Counted from the first letter of the stretch, positions 1 through 8,368 are shown. The stretch: DNA of 29,170 nt from Scybalocola_A sp900557175 (GCA_937890745.1 CALADH010000044.1:1-29170); one strand, 5' to 3'. Translations and numbers: made by a program. Notes: a model not told the origin generated them from the sequence alone.

Positions 1-86
1 GTAATTTTATCTTACATCAGTTTGGAGGTTTACACAAACTTTGGGATACTCCCACATATGGTTTCTTTTTACGCTCTTATTCATTT

Positions 87-416
87 TTAATCCTTCGGCA
101 TCATATCATGCACAATGACCGACAAACACCGAAGCTGATAATCATCCAAATTTTTTAAGTTTTCCAGAATTTCAGCTATAAGTTCAGGATTTTTAAGTTC
201 ACTTGCGAAAAATTGTTCCGGTGTAATATGAAAATATTCACATATATTGAAAAAAACAGTCAGTGACGGCAAAGCCTGCTGCTTTTCAATATGATTAATA
301 TAACCTGAATTTTGTCCAAGTGACAAACTCATATCTCTCGCAGAAACGCCCCTGCTATGTCTTAACTGTGTCAACCGCTCCTGAAAATACTGCTCATATA
401 ATGACCTTAACTCCAT
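87..416 (-). CDS. XRE-family HTH transcriptional regulator
   Basis: A small cytoplasmic DNA-binding protein of about 109 residues. A helix-turn-helix of the Cro/CI (XRE) type fills the first 65 residues: it opens LRHSRGVSARDMSLSLG, then NSGYINHIEKQQALPSL, the pattern of helices 2 to 4 in this family. The remaining 40 residues are acidic and helical and could mediate dimerisation. I start it at the ATG at 416 because a GGTGGG element sits just before it; an in-frame ATG four codons upstream (428) has poorer spacing. It lies 19 bp downstream of the FIVAR membrane protein gene on the same strand, so the two are probably cotranscribed. The target is unknown. Control of the neighbouring surface genes is inference from position only. 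Confidence 0.85.
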   Translation of the reverse strand: MELRSLYEQYFQERLTQLRHSRGVSARDMSLSLGQNSGYINHIEKQQALPSLTVFFNICEYFHITPEQFFASELKNPELIAEILENLKNLDDYQLRCLSVIVHDMMPKD

Positions 417-435
417 CAATCCCACCATACCTTAT

Positions 436-909
436 CTATTGTTTTTTTAGCCCCTGGATTGCATCCAAAAGCTTTTTACACGCATTTTCTATTTGTGTGC
501 GCTCCGCCGTCTCATCATCCAGCACAGCATTTCCCTCGGCCATTGCTGTATTCAACGCATCGACAGAGGCTTGTGTATAGCTTGATACGTTTATTTCGGA
601 TGCATTGTGAATAAGATTTTCCAAATTTGTTTTGTCGACCGGTTTTGGTTTTACTTTCTCAATACTTTCCGACTGTCCGTTGTCATCTGAGCTTTCTGAC
701 GAGCCCTCTGTGCTGATTGCCACCGGCGGCTGAGTGTCATTGTCTTCGTTGGATTTATTGGATTTTGAAGTTAAAACAATGATACATACTGCTACAATGA
801 CAATGATGATCAGAGCTGCCAAAATCACAATATATTTTTTCTTTGCTTCATTTTTACTTTTTATCTGACTTTTCTTTCGTCTTTTCTGATTTTCTATATG
901 ATTGTCCAT
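436..909 (-). CDS. Membrane-anchored FIVAR-domain protein
   Basis: A 157-residue protein with a very basic N-terminus (about 25 residues rich in Lys and Arg), one strong transmembrane helix at about residues 26-47, and an acidic Ser/Asn/Asp linker. Its C-terminal helical domain of about 60 residues resembles FIVAR repeats: an LENLIHNASEINVSSYTQAS start, an ALNTAMAEGNAVL centre and a final CKKLLDAIQGL. FIVAR modules occur in Gram-positive cell-surface proteins and are often linked to carbohydrate or wall binding. The basic N-terminus suggests an N-in, C-out topology. The gene lies between the surface adhesin and the XRE regulator, all on the minus strand, and probably belongs to the same surface programme. 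The exact function is unknown. Confidence 0.75.
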   Translation of the reverse strand: MDNHIENQKRRKKSQIKSKNEAKKKYIVILAALIIIVIVAVCIIVLTSKSNKSNEDNDTQPPVAISTEGSSESSDDNGQSESIEKVKPKPVDKTNLENLIHNASEINVSSYTQASVDALNTAMAEGNAVLDDETAERTQIENACKKLLDAIQGLKKQ

Positions 910-940
910 ATTTTTTATTTTTCACTTCCTAAACCTCAAA

Positions 941-973
941 TGACAGTAAAAGCCATCAAGGCCTTTACTGTCA
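941..973 (-). terminator. Stem-loop terminator of the surface-protein gene
   Basis: An inverted repeat pairs TGACAGTAAA with TTTACTGTCA, with a further GCC/GGC pairing inside and a five-base loop. On the minus strand it lies 74 bp beyond the adhesin stop codon and is followed by a short T-rich stretch. It separates the adhesin from the FIVAR gene downstream. Confidence 0.65.
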
Positions 974-1046
974 CCCAAGTTTTTACTATCGTGCCAGGGG
1001 CTCATGTTTATTTATGTAAGCATGACCTTCTGACTATGATATATGA

Positions 1047-3224
1047 TTATTTAAATAAGTACTTCTTAAGTGCAATACCTGAGATCACTAATGCTGAACC
1101 AAATACTGTTACCGCAAGAGCACCTGTATTTGTATCATCACCTGTCTTAACACCATCGAGCTTCTCTGATTCCTTTGTCTCAGACTCAGGTTTCTTTGTC
1201 TCGGACTCAGGTTTCTTTGTCTCAGTCTCTGTCTCTGTCTCTGTTTCAGTCTCTGTTTCTGTTTCTGTCTCTGTCTCTGTATCTGTCTCTGTCTCTACCG
1301 GTACTTCTTCAAATACAGCCTCAATTGTAGCATAGCCTACATTTGAGCCTTCTGCAAAATGTGCAAGACCTGCGATACCAAATGTTTCTGCATTGGCATC
1401 CCATTCAATCACATCTGCGCCCTGTCCTTTCCAGCCTACGAAAGTATAACCTTCTTTTGCGGCTACCTTTGGTACTAAGAACTGATCCGCGATGTTCTCC
1501 GGAAGATTTTCGTAGCTTACAACTTCTGCGCCTTCAGGATCTGTGAAATAACCTTTTTCAGGATCTACGTTAAAGTAAACATTAACTGTTCTTTCTGCAG
1601 CCGGTACTTCTTCAAATACAGCTTCGATTGTTGCATAGCCTACATTTGAGCCTTCTGCAAAATGTGCAAGACCTGCGATACCGAATGTTTCTGCGTTTGC
1701 ATCCCATTCAATCACGTCTGCACCCTGTCCTTTCCAGCCTACGAACTTGTAGCCTTCTTTTGCGGCTACCTTTGGTACTAAGAACTGATCCGCGATGTTC
1801 TCCGGAAGATTTTCGTAGCTTACAACTTCTGCGCCTTCAGGATCTGTGAAATAACCTTTTTCAGGATCTACGTTAAAGTAAACATTAACTGTTCTTTCTG
1901 CAGCCGGTACTTCTTCAAATACAGCTTCGATTGTTGCATAGCCTACATTTGAGCCTTCCGGAAAATGTGCAAGACCTGCAATACCGAATGTTTCTGCATT
2001 GGCATCCCATTCAATCACGTCTGCGCCCTGTCCTTTCCAGCCTACGAACTTGTAACCTTCTTTTGCTGCTATCTTTGGTACTAAGAACTGATCTGCGATG
2101 TTCTCAGGAAGATTTTCGTAGCTTACAACTTCTGCGCCTTCAGGATCTGTGAAATAGCCTTTTTCAGCATCTACATTAAAATAAACATTAACTGTTCTCT
2201 CAGCTTTTTTATCAAAAGTTGCTTCGACTGTGTAGCTGTCATTCACTTTTGCAAACATAATGGAAGTTGTATTTGTATCCAGTGTATAAACAACTTCGCC
2301 CTTGCTGTTTGTTACTTTCCAACCTGTCCATGTATAGCCGTCCTTTGCAGTCACCTTTGGTAAATAATTTAATGCATAATTGCTTTCCTCAAGATGCTCT
2401 GCAAACAGCTCTGCTGTGCCTTCGTATTCAGGGAAGTAACCCTTTGTTAAATCAATCTTTGTTGTTGCTTTAACATTCACTTCTTCAACAACTTCTTTTT
2501 CAAAAGTTGCTTCAACCGTATAGTCATCGTCAATTTTCTCAAACATAATTGATGATGTCTCTGTACCTAATGTATAAACAACCTCACCTACACTGTTTGT
2601 TACTTTCCAGCCCGTCCACTTATAACCATCTTTTGCAACAACTGTCGGAAGCCATCCTAAACAATAGTTGCTTTCTTCAAGATGCTCTGCTGATAAAGCG
2701 CCTGTCTCCTGACCATAGCCTTCAAAGTAACCTTTTGTCAAATCAATTTTTGTTACTGCTGTAACATTCACTTCTTCAACAACTTCTTTTTCAAAAGTTG
2801 CTTCAACCGTGTAATCCAAATCAGGATTATTGGCAAACATGATTGAAGATGCTCCGGCATCTAATGTATAGACTACCGCACCATTACTGTCTGTTACTTT
2901 CCAGCCTGTCCACTTATAACCATCTTTTGCAATGACTGTCGGAAGCCATCCTAAACAATAATTGCTTTCCTCAAGATGTTCTGCTGACAAAACGCCCGTC
3001 TCCTGACCGTAGCCTTCAAAGTAACCTTTTGTCAAATCAATCTTTGTTGTTGCCTTAACATTCACGTCTTCCTTTGTCTCCTGAGACGTCTGTGCTGTGC
3101 CTGATGTCTGCTCAACAAAGCCAGTGTCTGTCACGGCAGCGACAGCACTGGCAGCATTACCGCCGATTAACACAGCAGACAAACAAAGAGCAAAGGTCTT
3201 TGTCATTACTTTTCTCTTTTTCAT
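1047..3224 (-). CDS. Repeat-rich cell-wall-anchored surface protein (adhesin-like)
   Basis: A 725-residue secreted protein. Residues 1-30 form a signal peptide (basic start, hydrophobic core, AVAA exit). Three related units of about 95 residues follow (about 50-340), each opening KIDLTKGYF and containing GYKWTGWKVT. Three further units of 101 residues come next (about 345-645), each opening AERTVNVYFNVD and containing GYKFVGWKGQG. The GY-x-F/W-x-GW core is that of small beta-grasp repeats of the InlB B-repeat/Listeria-Bacteroides type. A Thr-Glu dipeptide tract and KKPESE repeats make a wall-spanning stalk. The end has a VKTGD sorting motif, a hydrophobic helix and a KKYLFK tail, the arrangement of a sortase substrate. 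RBS and start at 3224 look normal. The likely role is adhesion or surface structure; the ligand is unknown. Confidence 0.88.
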   Translation of the reverse strand: MKKRKVMTKTFALCLSAVLIGGNAASAVAAVTDTGFVEQTSGTAQTSQETKEDVNVKATTKIDLTKGYFEGYGQETGVLSAEHLEESNYCLGWLPTVIAKDGYKWTGWKVTDSNGAVVYTLDAGASSIMFANNPDLDYTVEATFEKEVVEEVNVTAVTKIDLTKGYFEGYGQETGALSAEHLEESNYCLGWLPTVVAKDGYKWTGWKVTNSVGEVVYTLGTETSSIMFEKIDDDYTVEATFEKEVVEEVNVKATTKIDLTKGYFPEYEGTAELFAEHLEESNYALNYLPKVTAKDGYTWTGWKVTNSKGEVVYTLDTNTTSIMFAKVNDSYTVEATFDKKAERTVNVYFNVDAEKGYFTDPEGAEVVSYENLPENIADQFLVPKIAAKEGYKFVGWKGQGADVIEWDANAETFGIAGLAHFPEGSNVGYATIEAVFEEVPAAERTVNVYFNVDPEKGYFTDPEGAEVVSYENLPENIADQFLVPKVAAKEGYKFVGWKGQGADVIEWDANAETFGIAGLAHFAEGSNVGYATIEAVFEEVPAAERTVNVYFNVDPEKGYFTDPEGAEVVSYENLPENIADQFLVPKVAAKEGYTFVGWKGQGADVIEWDANAETFGIAGLAHFAEGSNVGYATIEAVFEEVPVETETDTETETETETETETETETETETKKPESETKKPESETKESEKLDGVKTGDDTNTGALAVTVFGSALVISGIALKKYLFK
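1219..1296 (-). repeat. Hexanucleotide-like microsatellite encoding a Thr-Glu stalk
   Basis: An imperfect run of GTCTCT/GTTTCT hexamers that reads as a (Thr-Glu)n tract on the coding strand. Because the unit is six bases, copy-number change would alter stalk length without shifting the frame. Confidence 0.8.
1301..2209 (-). repeat. Three tandem 303-bp repeats in the surface-protein gene
   Basis: Exact landmarks recur at 1301, 1604 and 1907, giving a 303-bp (101-codon) period. The first two units are almost identical at DNA level, including third positions. The third (N-terminal) unit has more differences. This fits recent expansion by unequal recombination. Confidence 0.85.
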
Positions 3225-3317
3225 GTCTTTTTTTACTCCTCTCTTTCTTCAAAAAACAATCTCATAGTTCTGCATATGACAGCACGTGATATATGCATCC
3301 TATAGTCTATATTATAG

Positions 3318-3332
3318 TCTTAATTTTTAAGA
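3318..3332. promoter_or_regulatory. Candidate XRE operator (palindrome)
   Basis: A perfect palindrome, TCTTAA-TTT-TTAAGA, lies in the 196-bp space between the divergent adhesin gene and the plus-strand XRE gene. A second partial copy (TATTTTTAAGA) lies at 3352-3362, 34 bp away. Position and symmetry suit a dimeric regulator acting on both promoters. That the adjacent XRE protein binds here is inference. Confidence 0.45.
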
Positions 3333-3374
3333 TGTCAATGCAAAAAGTCGCTATTTTTAAGACTTTCCGCATTT

Positions 3375-3403
3375 TTGTAAGCTTTTGCCTTATTATATAT
3401 TCT
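3375..3403 (+). promoter_or_regulatory. Putative promoter of the plus-strand XRE gene
   Basis: TTGTAA and TATTCT are separated by 17 bp, followed by an AAGAAAGGA ribosome binding site just before the ATG at 3421. The hexamers match the sigma-A consensus only moderately. Confidence 0.4.
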
Positions 3404-3420
3404 AAGAAAGGACTTGATTT

Positions 3421-3762
3421 ATGAAAGATATCGGAGAAGTATTAAAAAACGCACGAGAAAATAAAGAATATACTCAGAAAAGAGTCATGGAGCTTACCGG
3501 AATTAACAAAAAATCTCTTTCCGGTTATGAAAACAATGTTGCCGAGCCCGACCTTGCTACATTTTCAAAACTGGCTCAGCTTTATGGCCTGTCGGCTGAT
3601 GAAGTATTAGAAATTAAGCCTTGCCTGACAGCTGCCATCCCCCTCTCAAAACTTGATATGAAGCTTTTAGCCACATTAGAAACTTTGGGAGAAAATCGAA
3701 AAAAAGAAGTGCTTGTTCAACTGGAAGCACTTGTACGCTATATTAATCAAAACGAAAAATAA
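3421..3762 (+). CDS. XRE-family HTH transcriptional regulator
   Basis: A 113-residue cytoplasmic regulator. Residues 5-62 form a clear Cro/CI helix-turn-helix: LKNARENKEYTQKRVMELTG, then KKSLSGYENNVAEPDLATF and LAQLYGLSADEVL. The last 40 residues (LDMKLLATLETLGENRKKEV onward) form a helical tail likely to mediate dimerisation. It is divergent from the adhesin gene and shares a 196-bp control region with it. That region carries a palindrome, so regulation of the adhesin and of itself is a reasonable guess. It has about the same length as the XRE protein at 87-416 but a different sequence. It ends before a bidirectional terminator. Confidence 0.88.
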   Translation: MKDIGEVLKNARENKEYTQKRVMELTGINKKSLSGYENNVAEPDLATFSKLAQLYGLSADEVLEIKPCLTAAIPLSKLDMKLLATLETLGENRKKEVLVQLEALVRYINQNEK

Positions 3763-3777
3763 TCCTTCTTTTAAAAT

Positions 3778-3827
3778 ACAAAAGACGCTGCACCGTCACC
3801 TTTTGGTAACGGCACAGCGTCTTTTGT
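3778..3827. terminator. Bidirectional rho-independent terminator
   Basis: A long inverted repeat (ACAAAAGACGCTG against CAGCGTCTTTTGT, with a second pairing CCGT/ACGG inside) lies between two convergent genes. Flanking A and T runs give a U-tract in either direction. Confidence 0.85.
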
Positions 3828-3841
3828 ATCTCTATATTTCC

Positions 3842-5185
3842 TTATTGTTCTTCATAAGACTTTGTCAGCTTTCTCACAACGCCAAGACAGGCAAAAATTG
3901 CAATTAAGTTCGGAAGAACCATCAGACCATTAAACATATCCGATAGATTCCATACTAAATCTACTTTTAAAACTGAACCGACAATCACAAATATGAGTAC
4001 AAGCACACTGTAAACTCTGACAGCCTTCTTGCCGAACAATGATTGTACATTCACTTCGCCGAAATAATACCAGCCGACAATCGTTGTAAAAGCAAAAAAC
4101 AGCATACAGATAGCAATAAATATTTTACCGAACGAGCCGAATCCGGCATCAAAAGCACTCTGGGCAAGCTCAGAGCCTGTCAGTCCGCTTCCGAGAACAT
4201 TTGTTGAAAGAATCACAAGTGCTGTCAATGTCAAAATGACAAAAGTATCAATAAACACACCCATCATTGCAATAATTCCCTGGTCACACGGATGCTTCAC
4301 ATCTGCCGTCGCATGCGCATGAGGCGTTGAGCCCATACCGGCCTCATTTGAAAAAAGACCTCTCGCCACACCAAAGCGCATTGCCTTTTGCACCGTGACG
4401 CCAAGAACACCGCCGGCAACAGCCTGAGGTGCAAAAGCACCGACGAAAATATCTTTGACCGCCTGTACGACACCATGCGGAAACATACACAAAATAACAA
4501 TGCAGCCGACAATATAAAGCAGCGCCATCAACGGCACAATTTTTTCTGTCACTCTCGCAATTCTTTTAATGCCGCCTAAAAAAATCACTCCGGCAACAAC
4601 TGCCACACAAATACCGATGACTAAAGGCTCTACATGAAAAGCATTGGCAAAGGAGACTCCGATTGAATTGGACTGAACCATATTGCCCATAAAACCAAGT
4701 GCAAGAATAATCGCAATTGAAAAAAATGTTGAAAGGAATTTTCCGAATTTGCCTTTAAATATGTAGCGGATATAATAAACCGGACCGCCAACGACCGTGC
4801 CGTTTTTATTGACACGGGTATGCTGCGCCATAACAGCCTCCGCATAAATGGTTGCCATACCAAAAAATGCACTCACCCACATCCAGAATATAGCGCCTGC
4901 GCCACCGGAAGCAATGGCTGTTGCCGCACCTGCAATATTTCCAGTACCTACCTGTGCTGCGATTGCAGTTGTCAGCGCCTGAAATGAGCTGAGCCCATTC
5001 TCACCATTTTTCCCATGAAGTGAAAAGTTTCCGAACAGCGCTTTCATCCCGGCCTTAAATTTTCTTACCTGAATAAAACGAAGGCTGACTGTAAAAATCA
5101 CACCTGCGCCCACAAGCAGAAATAAAAGCGCATAATCCCATAAAAACTTATTCACACAATTGACAACATTCATTACAAAATCCAT
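3842..5185 (-). CDS. alsT: Sodium:alanine/glycine symporter (AGCS family)
   Basis: A 447-residue integral membrane transporter, the usual length for the alanine or glycine:cation symporter family. It has about ten hydrophobic helices. The AGCS signature is present near residues 70-95 (ALTTAIAAQVGTGNIAGAAT), followed by GGAGAIFWMW. A later conserved segment reads GVARGLFSNEAGMGS and then PHAHAT. It should move alanine or glycine across the membrane with sodium. The ATG at 5185 has an AGGAAG ribosome binding site five bases away. A glycine riboswitch in the leader makes glycine the probable physiological substrate or signal. It ends against a bidirectional terminator shared with the XRE gene. 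Confidence 0.93.
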   Translation of the reverse strand: MDFVMNVVNCVNKFLWDYALLFLLVGAGVIFTVSLRFIQVRKFKAGMKALFGNFSLHGKNGENGLSSFQALTTAIAAQVGTGNIAGAATAIASGGAGAIFWMWVSAFFGMATIYAEAVMAQHTRVNKNGTVVGGPVYYIRYIFKGKFGKFLSTFFSIAIILALGFMGNMVQSNSIGVSFANAFHVEPLVIGICVAVVAGVIFLGGIKRIARVTEKIVPLMALLYIVGCIVILCMFPHGVVQAVKDIFVGAFAPQAVAGGVLGVTVQKAMRFGVARGLFSNEAGMGSTPHAHATADVKHPCDQGIIAMMGVFIDTFVILTLTALVILSTNVLGSGLTGSELAQSAFDAGFGSFGKIFIAICMLFFAFTTIVGWYYFGEVNVQSLFGKKAVRVYSVLVLIFVIVGSVLKVDLVWNLSDMFNGLMVLPNLIAIFACLGVVRKLTKSYEEQ

Positions 5186-5200
5186 TTTTCTTCCTCATTT

Positions 5201-5258
5201 CCTTAATTTTAATATCATTAAGGACAGAGTTTTCATACATTTTTTTCTTACACTGTCC
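5201..5258 (-). promoter_or_regulatory. Expression platform between glycine riboswitch and alsT
   Basis: In the transcript, GGACAG at the 3' edge of the second aptamer (5258-5253) can pair with CTGTCC at 5227-5222. The latter overlaps by two bases a separate CCTTAAT/ATTAAGG hairpin (5223-5201) just upstream of the ribosome binding site. The two pairings are mutually exclusive, as expected of a switch. I see no strong U-tract, so control of translation seems more likely than termination. Confidence 0.5.
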
Positions 5259-5428
5259 TTTTGCCTGAGAGATTCGCGGATCAACCACTTTCACCTTCGG
5301 CACCCATCTAAGGGATTCTCCAGAGAGCCATCTGATTACAGTCCCATCTTCCGTCATTGACGAAAGATACCTGAGAGTATTATTCCTTCGGCGGGTAAAA
5401 CCTGCTTTCCTGCAACCTTCAACTGGCC
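5251..5428 (-). promoter_or_regulatory. Tandem glycine riboswitch
   Basis: The minus strand carries the conserved gcvT-type elements twice. The first aptamer has GCCGAAGGA followed by ACTCTCAGGTA. The second has GGCTCTCTGGAGA, GTGCCGAAGGTG and AATCTCTCAGGCAAAAGGACAG. This layout matches the two-aptamer glycine riboswitch of Firmicutes. It directly precedes the AGCS transporter, a known target class. The 5' boundary is approximate. Upstream it abuts the end of purD, and I see no convincing promoter, so the start site may lie inside the 3' end of purD. Confidence 0.9.
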
Positions 5429-5454
5429 TATATTTAATTTTTTACGGATATCCT

Positions 5455-6717
5455 TTAAAAATCTTTACCGATATCTTTTCTGCAATATTTATTTGCAAAG
5501 TTTACCCACTGCGTTGCTGCATAGGCATTCTTTCTCGCCTCAGATAAATCTTTGCCCTTTGCTGTCACACCGAGTACGCGGCCGCCGTTTGTCACAATGC
5601 CGTCCCCGGTCTGTTTTGTGCCGGCATGGAAACAATAATAGCCGTCCCTGCCGTCAAAATTCTCAAGGCCTGTAATCTTAAGCCCCTTCTCATATTTTTC
5701 AGGATAACCGTCAGACGCCAAAATTACACAGACTGCCGCATTATCCTCAAACTCCAAGTCAATCTTATCCAGTGTACCGTCAATACATGCTTCAAACACA
5801 TCAATAATATCTGTCTTCATTCTCGGCAGTACAACCTGCGCTTCCGGATCACCGAAACGGGCATTGTACTCAAGCACCTTCGGTCCGTCCTCAGTCAGCA
5901 TCAGGCCGACAAAAAGTACGCCCTTAAACGTTCTACCCTCGTCTGCCATCGCCCTGATTGTTTTTTCAAACACCTCGCTCTGACAAAACTGCTGCATTTC
6001 TTCAGTGTAATAAGGGCTTGGTGAAAATGTGCCCATACCACCTGTGTTTAAGCCTTTGTCACCGTCCTTGGCACGCTTGTGATCCTGTGCAGATGTCATC
6101 GGCTTAATCGTTTTGCCGTCACTAAAACAGAGCACAGAAACTTCACGTCCGGTCATAAATTCTTCAATGACAATTTTGTCACCGGCTGTGCCGAACTGCT
6201 TATCAAGCATTAATGTCTTCACACCTGCTTTGGCTTCTTCTAATGTATTGCAGATAAGAACGCCTTTGCCAAGTGCCAGCCCGTCTGCCTTTAAAACGAT
6301 CGGCATTTTCGCTGTCTCAAGATAGTCCAGTGCTGCCCCGGCATCTGTAAACGTTTCATAACCGGCTGTCGGCACATGATACTTTTTCATTAAATCTTTT
6401 GAGAATGCTTTTGAGCCCTCAATGATCGCTGCATTGGCTCTCGGTCCGAAAACTCTTAAACCTTCCGCCTCGAAAGCATCGACAATACCGCCCACAAGCG
6501 GATCATCCATACCGATCACAGTTAAATCAACTGCCTTTTCTTTTGCAAAAGCGACAAGCTTTTCAAATTCCATCGCCTGTATGTCCACACACTCTGCCAG
6601 AGAAGCAATACCTGCATTGCCCGGCGCACAATAAATTTTATCCACTTTACTGCTTTTTGAAACCTGATATGCAATGGCGTGTTCTCTGCCGCCGCTGCCT
6701 ACAATAAGTACCTTCAC
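5455..6717 (-). CDS. purD: Phosphoribosylamine--glycine ligase
   Basis: A 420-residue ATP-grasp enzyme that joins phosphoribosylamine to glycine (GAR synthetase) in cytoplasmic purine synthesis. The N-terminus MKVLIVGSGGREHA is the family hallmark. The ATP-grasp core includes VLKADGLALGKGV, VIEEFMTGREVSVLCFSDG, DHKRAKDGDKGLNTGGMG and LEYNARFGDPEAQ. Length is normal. The start is a GTG at 6717 that overlaps the purN stop by four bases (GTGA), with a GAGGAGGAAG binding site inside purN, so the two are translationally coupled. It is the last gene of the purE-F-M-N-D operon and lies immediately before the glycine riboswitch. Confidence 0.97.
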   Translation of the reverse strand: MKVLIVGSGGREHAIAYQVSKSSKVDKIYCAPGNAGIASLAECVDIQAMEFEKLVAFAKEKAVDLTVIGMDDPLVGGIVDAFEAEGLRVFGPRANAAIIEGSKAFSKDLMKKYHVPTAGYETFTDAGAALDYLETAKMPIVLKADGLALGKGVLICNTLEEAKAGVKTLMLDKQFGTAGDKIVIEEFMTGREVSVLCFSDGKTIKPMTSAQDHKRAKDGDKGLNTGGMGTFSPSPYYTEEMQQFCQSEVFEKTIRAMADEGRTFKGVLFVGLMLTEDGPKVLEYNARFGDPEAQVVLPRMKTDIIDVFEACIDGTLDKIDLEFEDNAAVCVILASDGYPEKYEKGLKITGLENFDGRDGYYCFHAGTKQTGDGIVTNGGRVLGVTAKGKDLSEARKNAYAATQWVNFANKYCRKDIGKDF

Positions 6718-7349
6718 GCTTCTTCCTCCTCAATTTCAACAATGCCGTCTTTTACTGTGACGCGGCCGCCGGCAATCGCATCAATGACCTTAGGCATGAT
6801 GACCCATTCGGCCTGCTCCATAATCCGCCGCTGCAAAGTTTCCGGTGTATCGCCCGGTCTGACTTCGACCGCTTTTTGCATAATAATCGGGCCCGTGTCC
6901 GTTCCCTCATCAACAAAATGCACCGTAGCGCCGCTGACTTTAACGCCCTTTTTAAGCGCCGCCTCATGGACATGAAGTCCGTAATAGCCCTGTCCGCAAA
7001 AAGATGGGATCAGAGACGGATGAATATTAATAATTTTATTTCTGAACTTTGATATAATCGCAGGCGGTACAACAACCATAAAGCCGGCAAGCACAACAAG
7101 GTCTATTCCTGCCTCTGTGAGCGCCTCAAGTAAAGCATCATTAAAAGCTTCTCTCGTCTCAAAAGACTTCGGTGAAATACAGCGGGCGCATATACCATGA
7201 TTTTTCGCCCGTGTAAGCGCATAAGCGTTCGGATTATTGCTAATCACAACCTCGATTTTTGCATTGCGTACACTGCCGTCCTCAATACGGTCAATAATCG
7301 CCTGAAGATTCGTTCCCGAACCTGATACAAGCACTGCCAGTTTTAGCAT
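6714..7349 (-). CDS. purN: Phosphoribosylglycinamide formyltransferase
   Basis: A 211-residue folate-dependent GAR transformylase. It opens MLKLAVLVSGSGTNLQAIID, as PurN does. The catalytic region has NIHPSLIPSF and then VSGATVHFVDEGTDTGPII, holding the Asn-His-Asp catalytic residues and the phosphate loop. It uses 10-formyl-THF to formylate the PurD product. The ATG at 7349 overlaps the end of purM by seven bases, and the 3' end overlaps purD by four, so expression is tightly coupled. Nothing is unusual in the sequence. Confidence 0.97.
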   Translation of the reverse strand: MLKLAVLVSGSGTNLQAIIDRIEDGSVRNAKIEVVISNNPNAYALTRAKNHGICARCISPKSFETREAFNDALLEALTEAGIDLVVLAGFMVVVPPAIISKFRNKIINIHPSLIPSFCGQGYYGLHVHEAALKKGVKVSGATVHFVDEGTDTGPIIMQKAVEVRPGDTPETLQRRIMEQAEWVIMPKVIDAIAGGRVTVKDGIVEIEEEEA

Positions 7350-8368
7350 AAAACCACACCTTTTTCTCCGGCTTTAATCTCACCGATTCTGTAAACTGTT
7401 TCACCGGCAGCCTCAAGCACCTTCATCGCCTCGTCAGCTTTATCCGGCGCAACAGCAAGCACCATGCCGATACCCATGTTATATGTATTGTACATCACTT
7501 TTTCTTCAACATCGCCTTTTTTAGCCATCAGCTTAAAGATTGCAGGCACTTCATAGCTGTCCTTGTAAACAACTGCCTGAACGCCGTCGTGAAGCATTCT
7601 CGGAATATTTTCATAAAAACCGCCGCCTGTGATATGACTGCAGCCCTTTACTTTAATGCCGTTATTTTTAAGTGCCTTCATTGCTTTAACATAAATTCTT
7701 GTCGGTGCAATTAAAGCTTCGCCTAATGTCTTTTCAAGTTCGTCATAATAAGTATTTAAGGATTCCTCTGTCATATCAAAAATCTTGCGGACTAATGAAA
7801 AACCATTGCTGTGAACACCCGATGATGCAAGACCTAAAAGTACATCACCTTCAGCGATATCCTTTCCTGTGATTAAATCCTTTTTATCAACAACACCGAC
7901 TGCAAAGCCTGCAAGGTCATATTCATCTTCAGGATAAAAGCCCGGCATCTCTGCTGTCTCACCGCCGACTAAAGCTGCATCGGACTGAAGGCAGCCTTCA
8001 GAAACGCCCTTAACGATTTGGGCAATCTTTGACGGCGTATTTTTGCCGCAGGCAATATAATCAAGGAAGAATAAAGGCTCACCGCCCGCACATGCAATAT
8101 CGTTGACACACATTGCCACACAGTCAATACCGACAGTATCATGCTTATCCATAATAAACGCAAGCTTTAACTTTGTACCAACGCCGTCTGTCCCCGAAAC
8201 AAGTGTCGGTTCCTCCATATCCTTAAACTTTTTCATAGAAAAGGCGCCGGAAAATCCGCCGATATCTGTCAAAACCTCCGGACGCATTGTCTTTGCCACA
8301 TGTTCCTTCATCAAACGTACCGATTCATAACCGGCTTCAATATCCACACCAGAATTCTTATAATCCAT
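7343..8368 (-). CDS. purM: Phosphoribosylformylglycinamidine cyclo-ligase
   Basis: AIR synthetase of about 341 residues. It has the signatures of the family: YKNSGVDIEAG at the start, LVSGTDGVGTKLKLA, DCVAMCVNDIACAGGEPLFF, VGGETAEMPGFY, SSGVHSNGFSLVRK and HITGGGFYENIPR. It closes the imidazole ring with ATP. I start it at the second of two adjacent ATGs (8368), because the GGAGG binding site is six bases from it and only three from the first (8371). A TTG five codons further upstream precedes the binding site and is unlikely. It lies 39 bp after purF and overlaps purN by seven bases. Confidence 0.96.
   Translation of the reverse strand: MDYKNSGVDIEAGYESVRLMKEHVAKTMRPEVLTDIGGFSGAFSMKKFKDMEEPTLVSGTDGVGTKLKLAFIMDKHDTVGIDCVAMCVNDIACAGGEPLFFLDYIACGKNTPSKIAQIVKGVSEGCLQSDAALVGGETAEMPGFYPEDEYDLAGFAVGVVDKKDLITGKDIAEGDVLLGLASSGVHSNGFSLVRKIFDMTEESLNTYYDELEKTLGEALIAPTRIYVKAMKALKNNGIKVKGCSHITGGGFYENIPRMLHDGVQAVVYKDSYEVPAIFKLMAKKGDVEEKVMYNTYNMGIGMVLAVAPDKADEAMKVLEAAGETVYRIGEIKAGEKGVVLC

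Noticed and set aside
898..1335. Plus-strand frame with a Ser-Val repeat tract
   Set aside because: It is the antisense reading of the Thr-Glu microsatellite and C-terminus of the adhesin gene.
1343..2764. Series of plus-strand frames with similar Leu-rich products
   Set aside because: They recur with the 303-bp period because they are antisense to the repeats of the surface protein.
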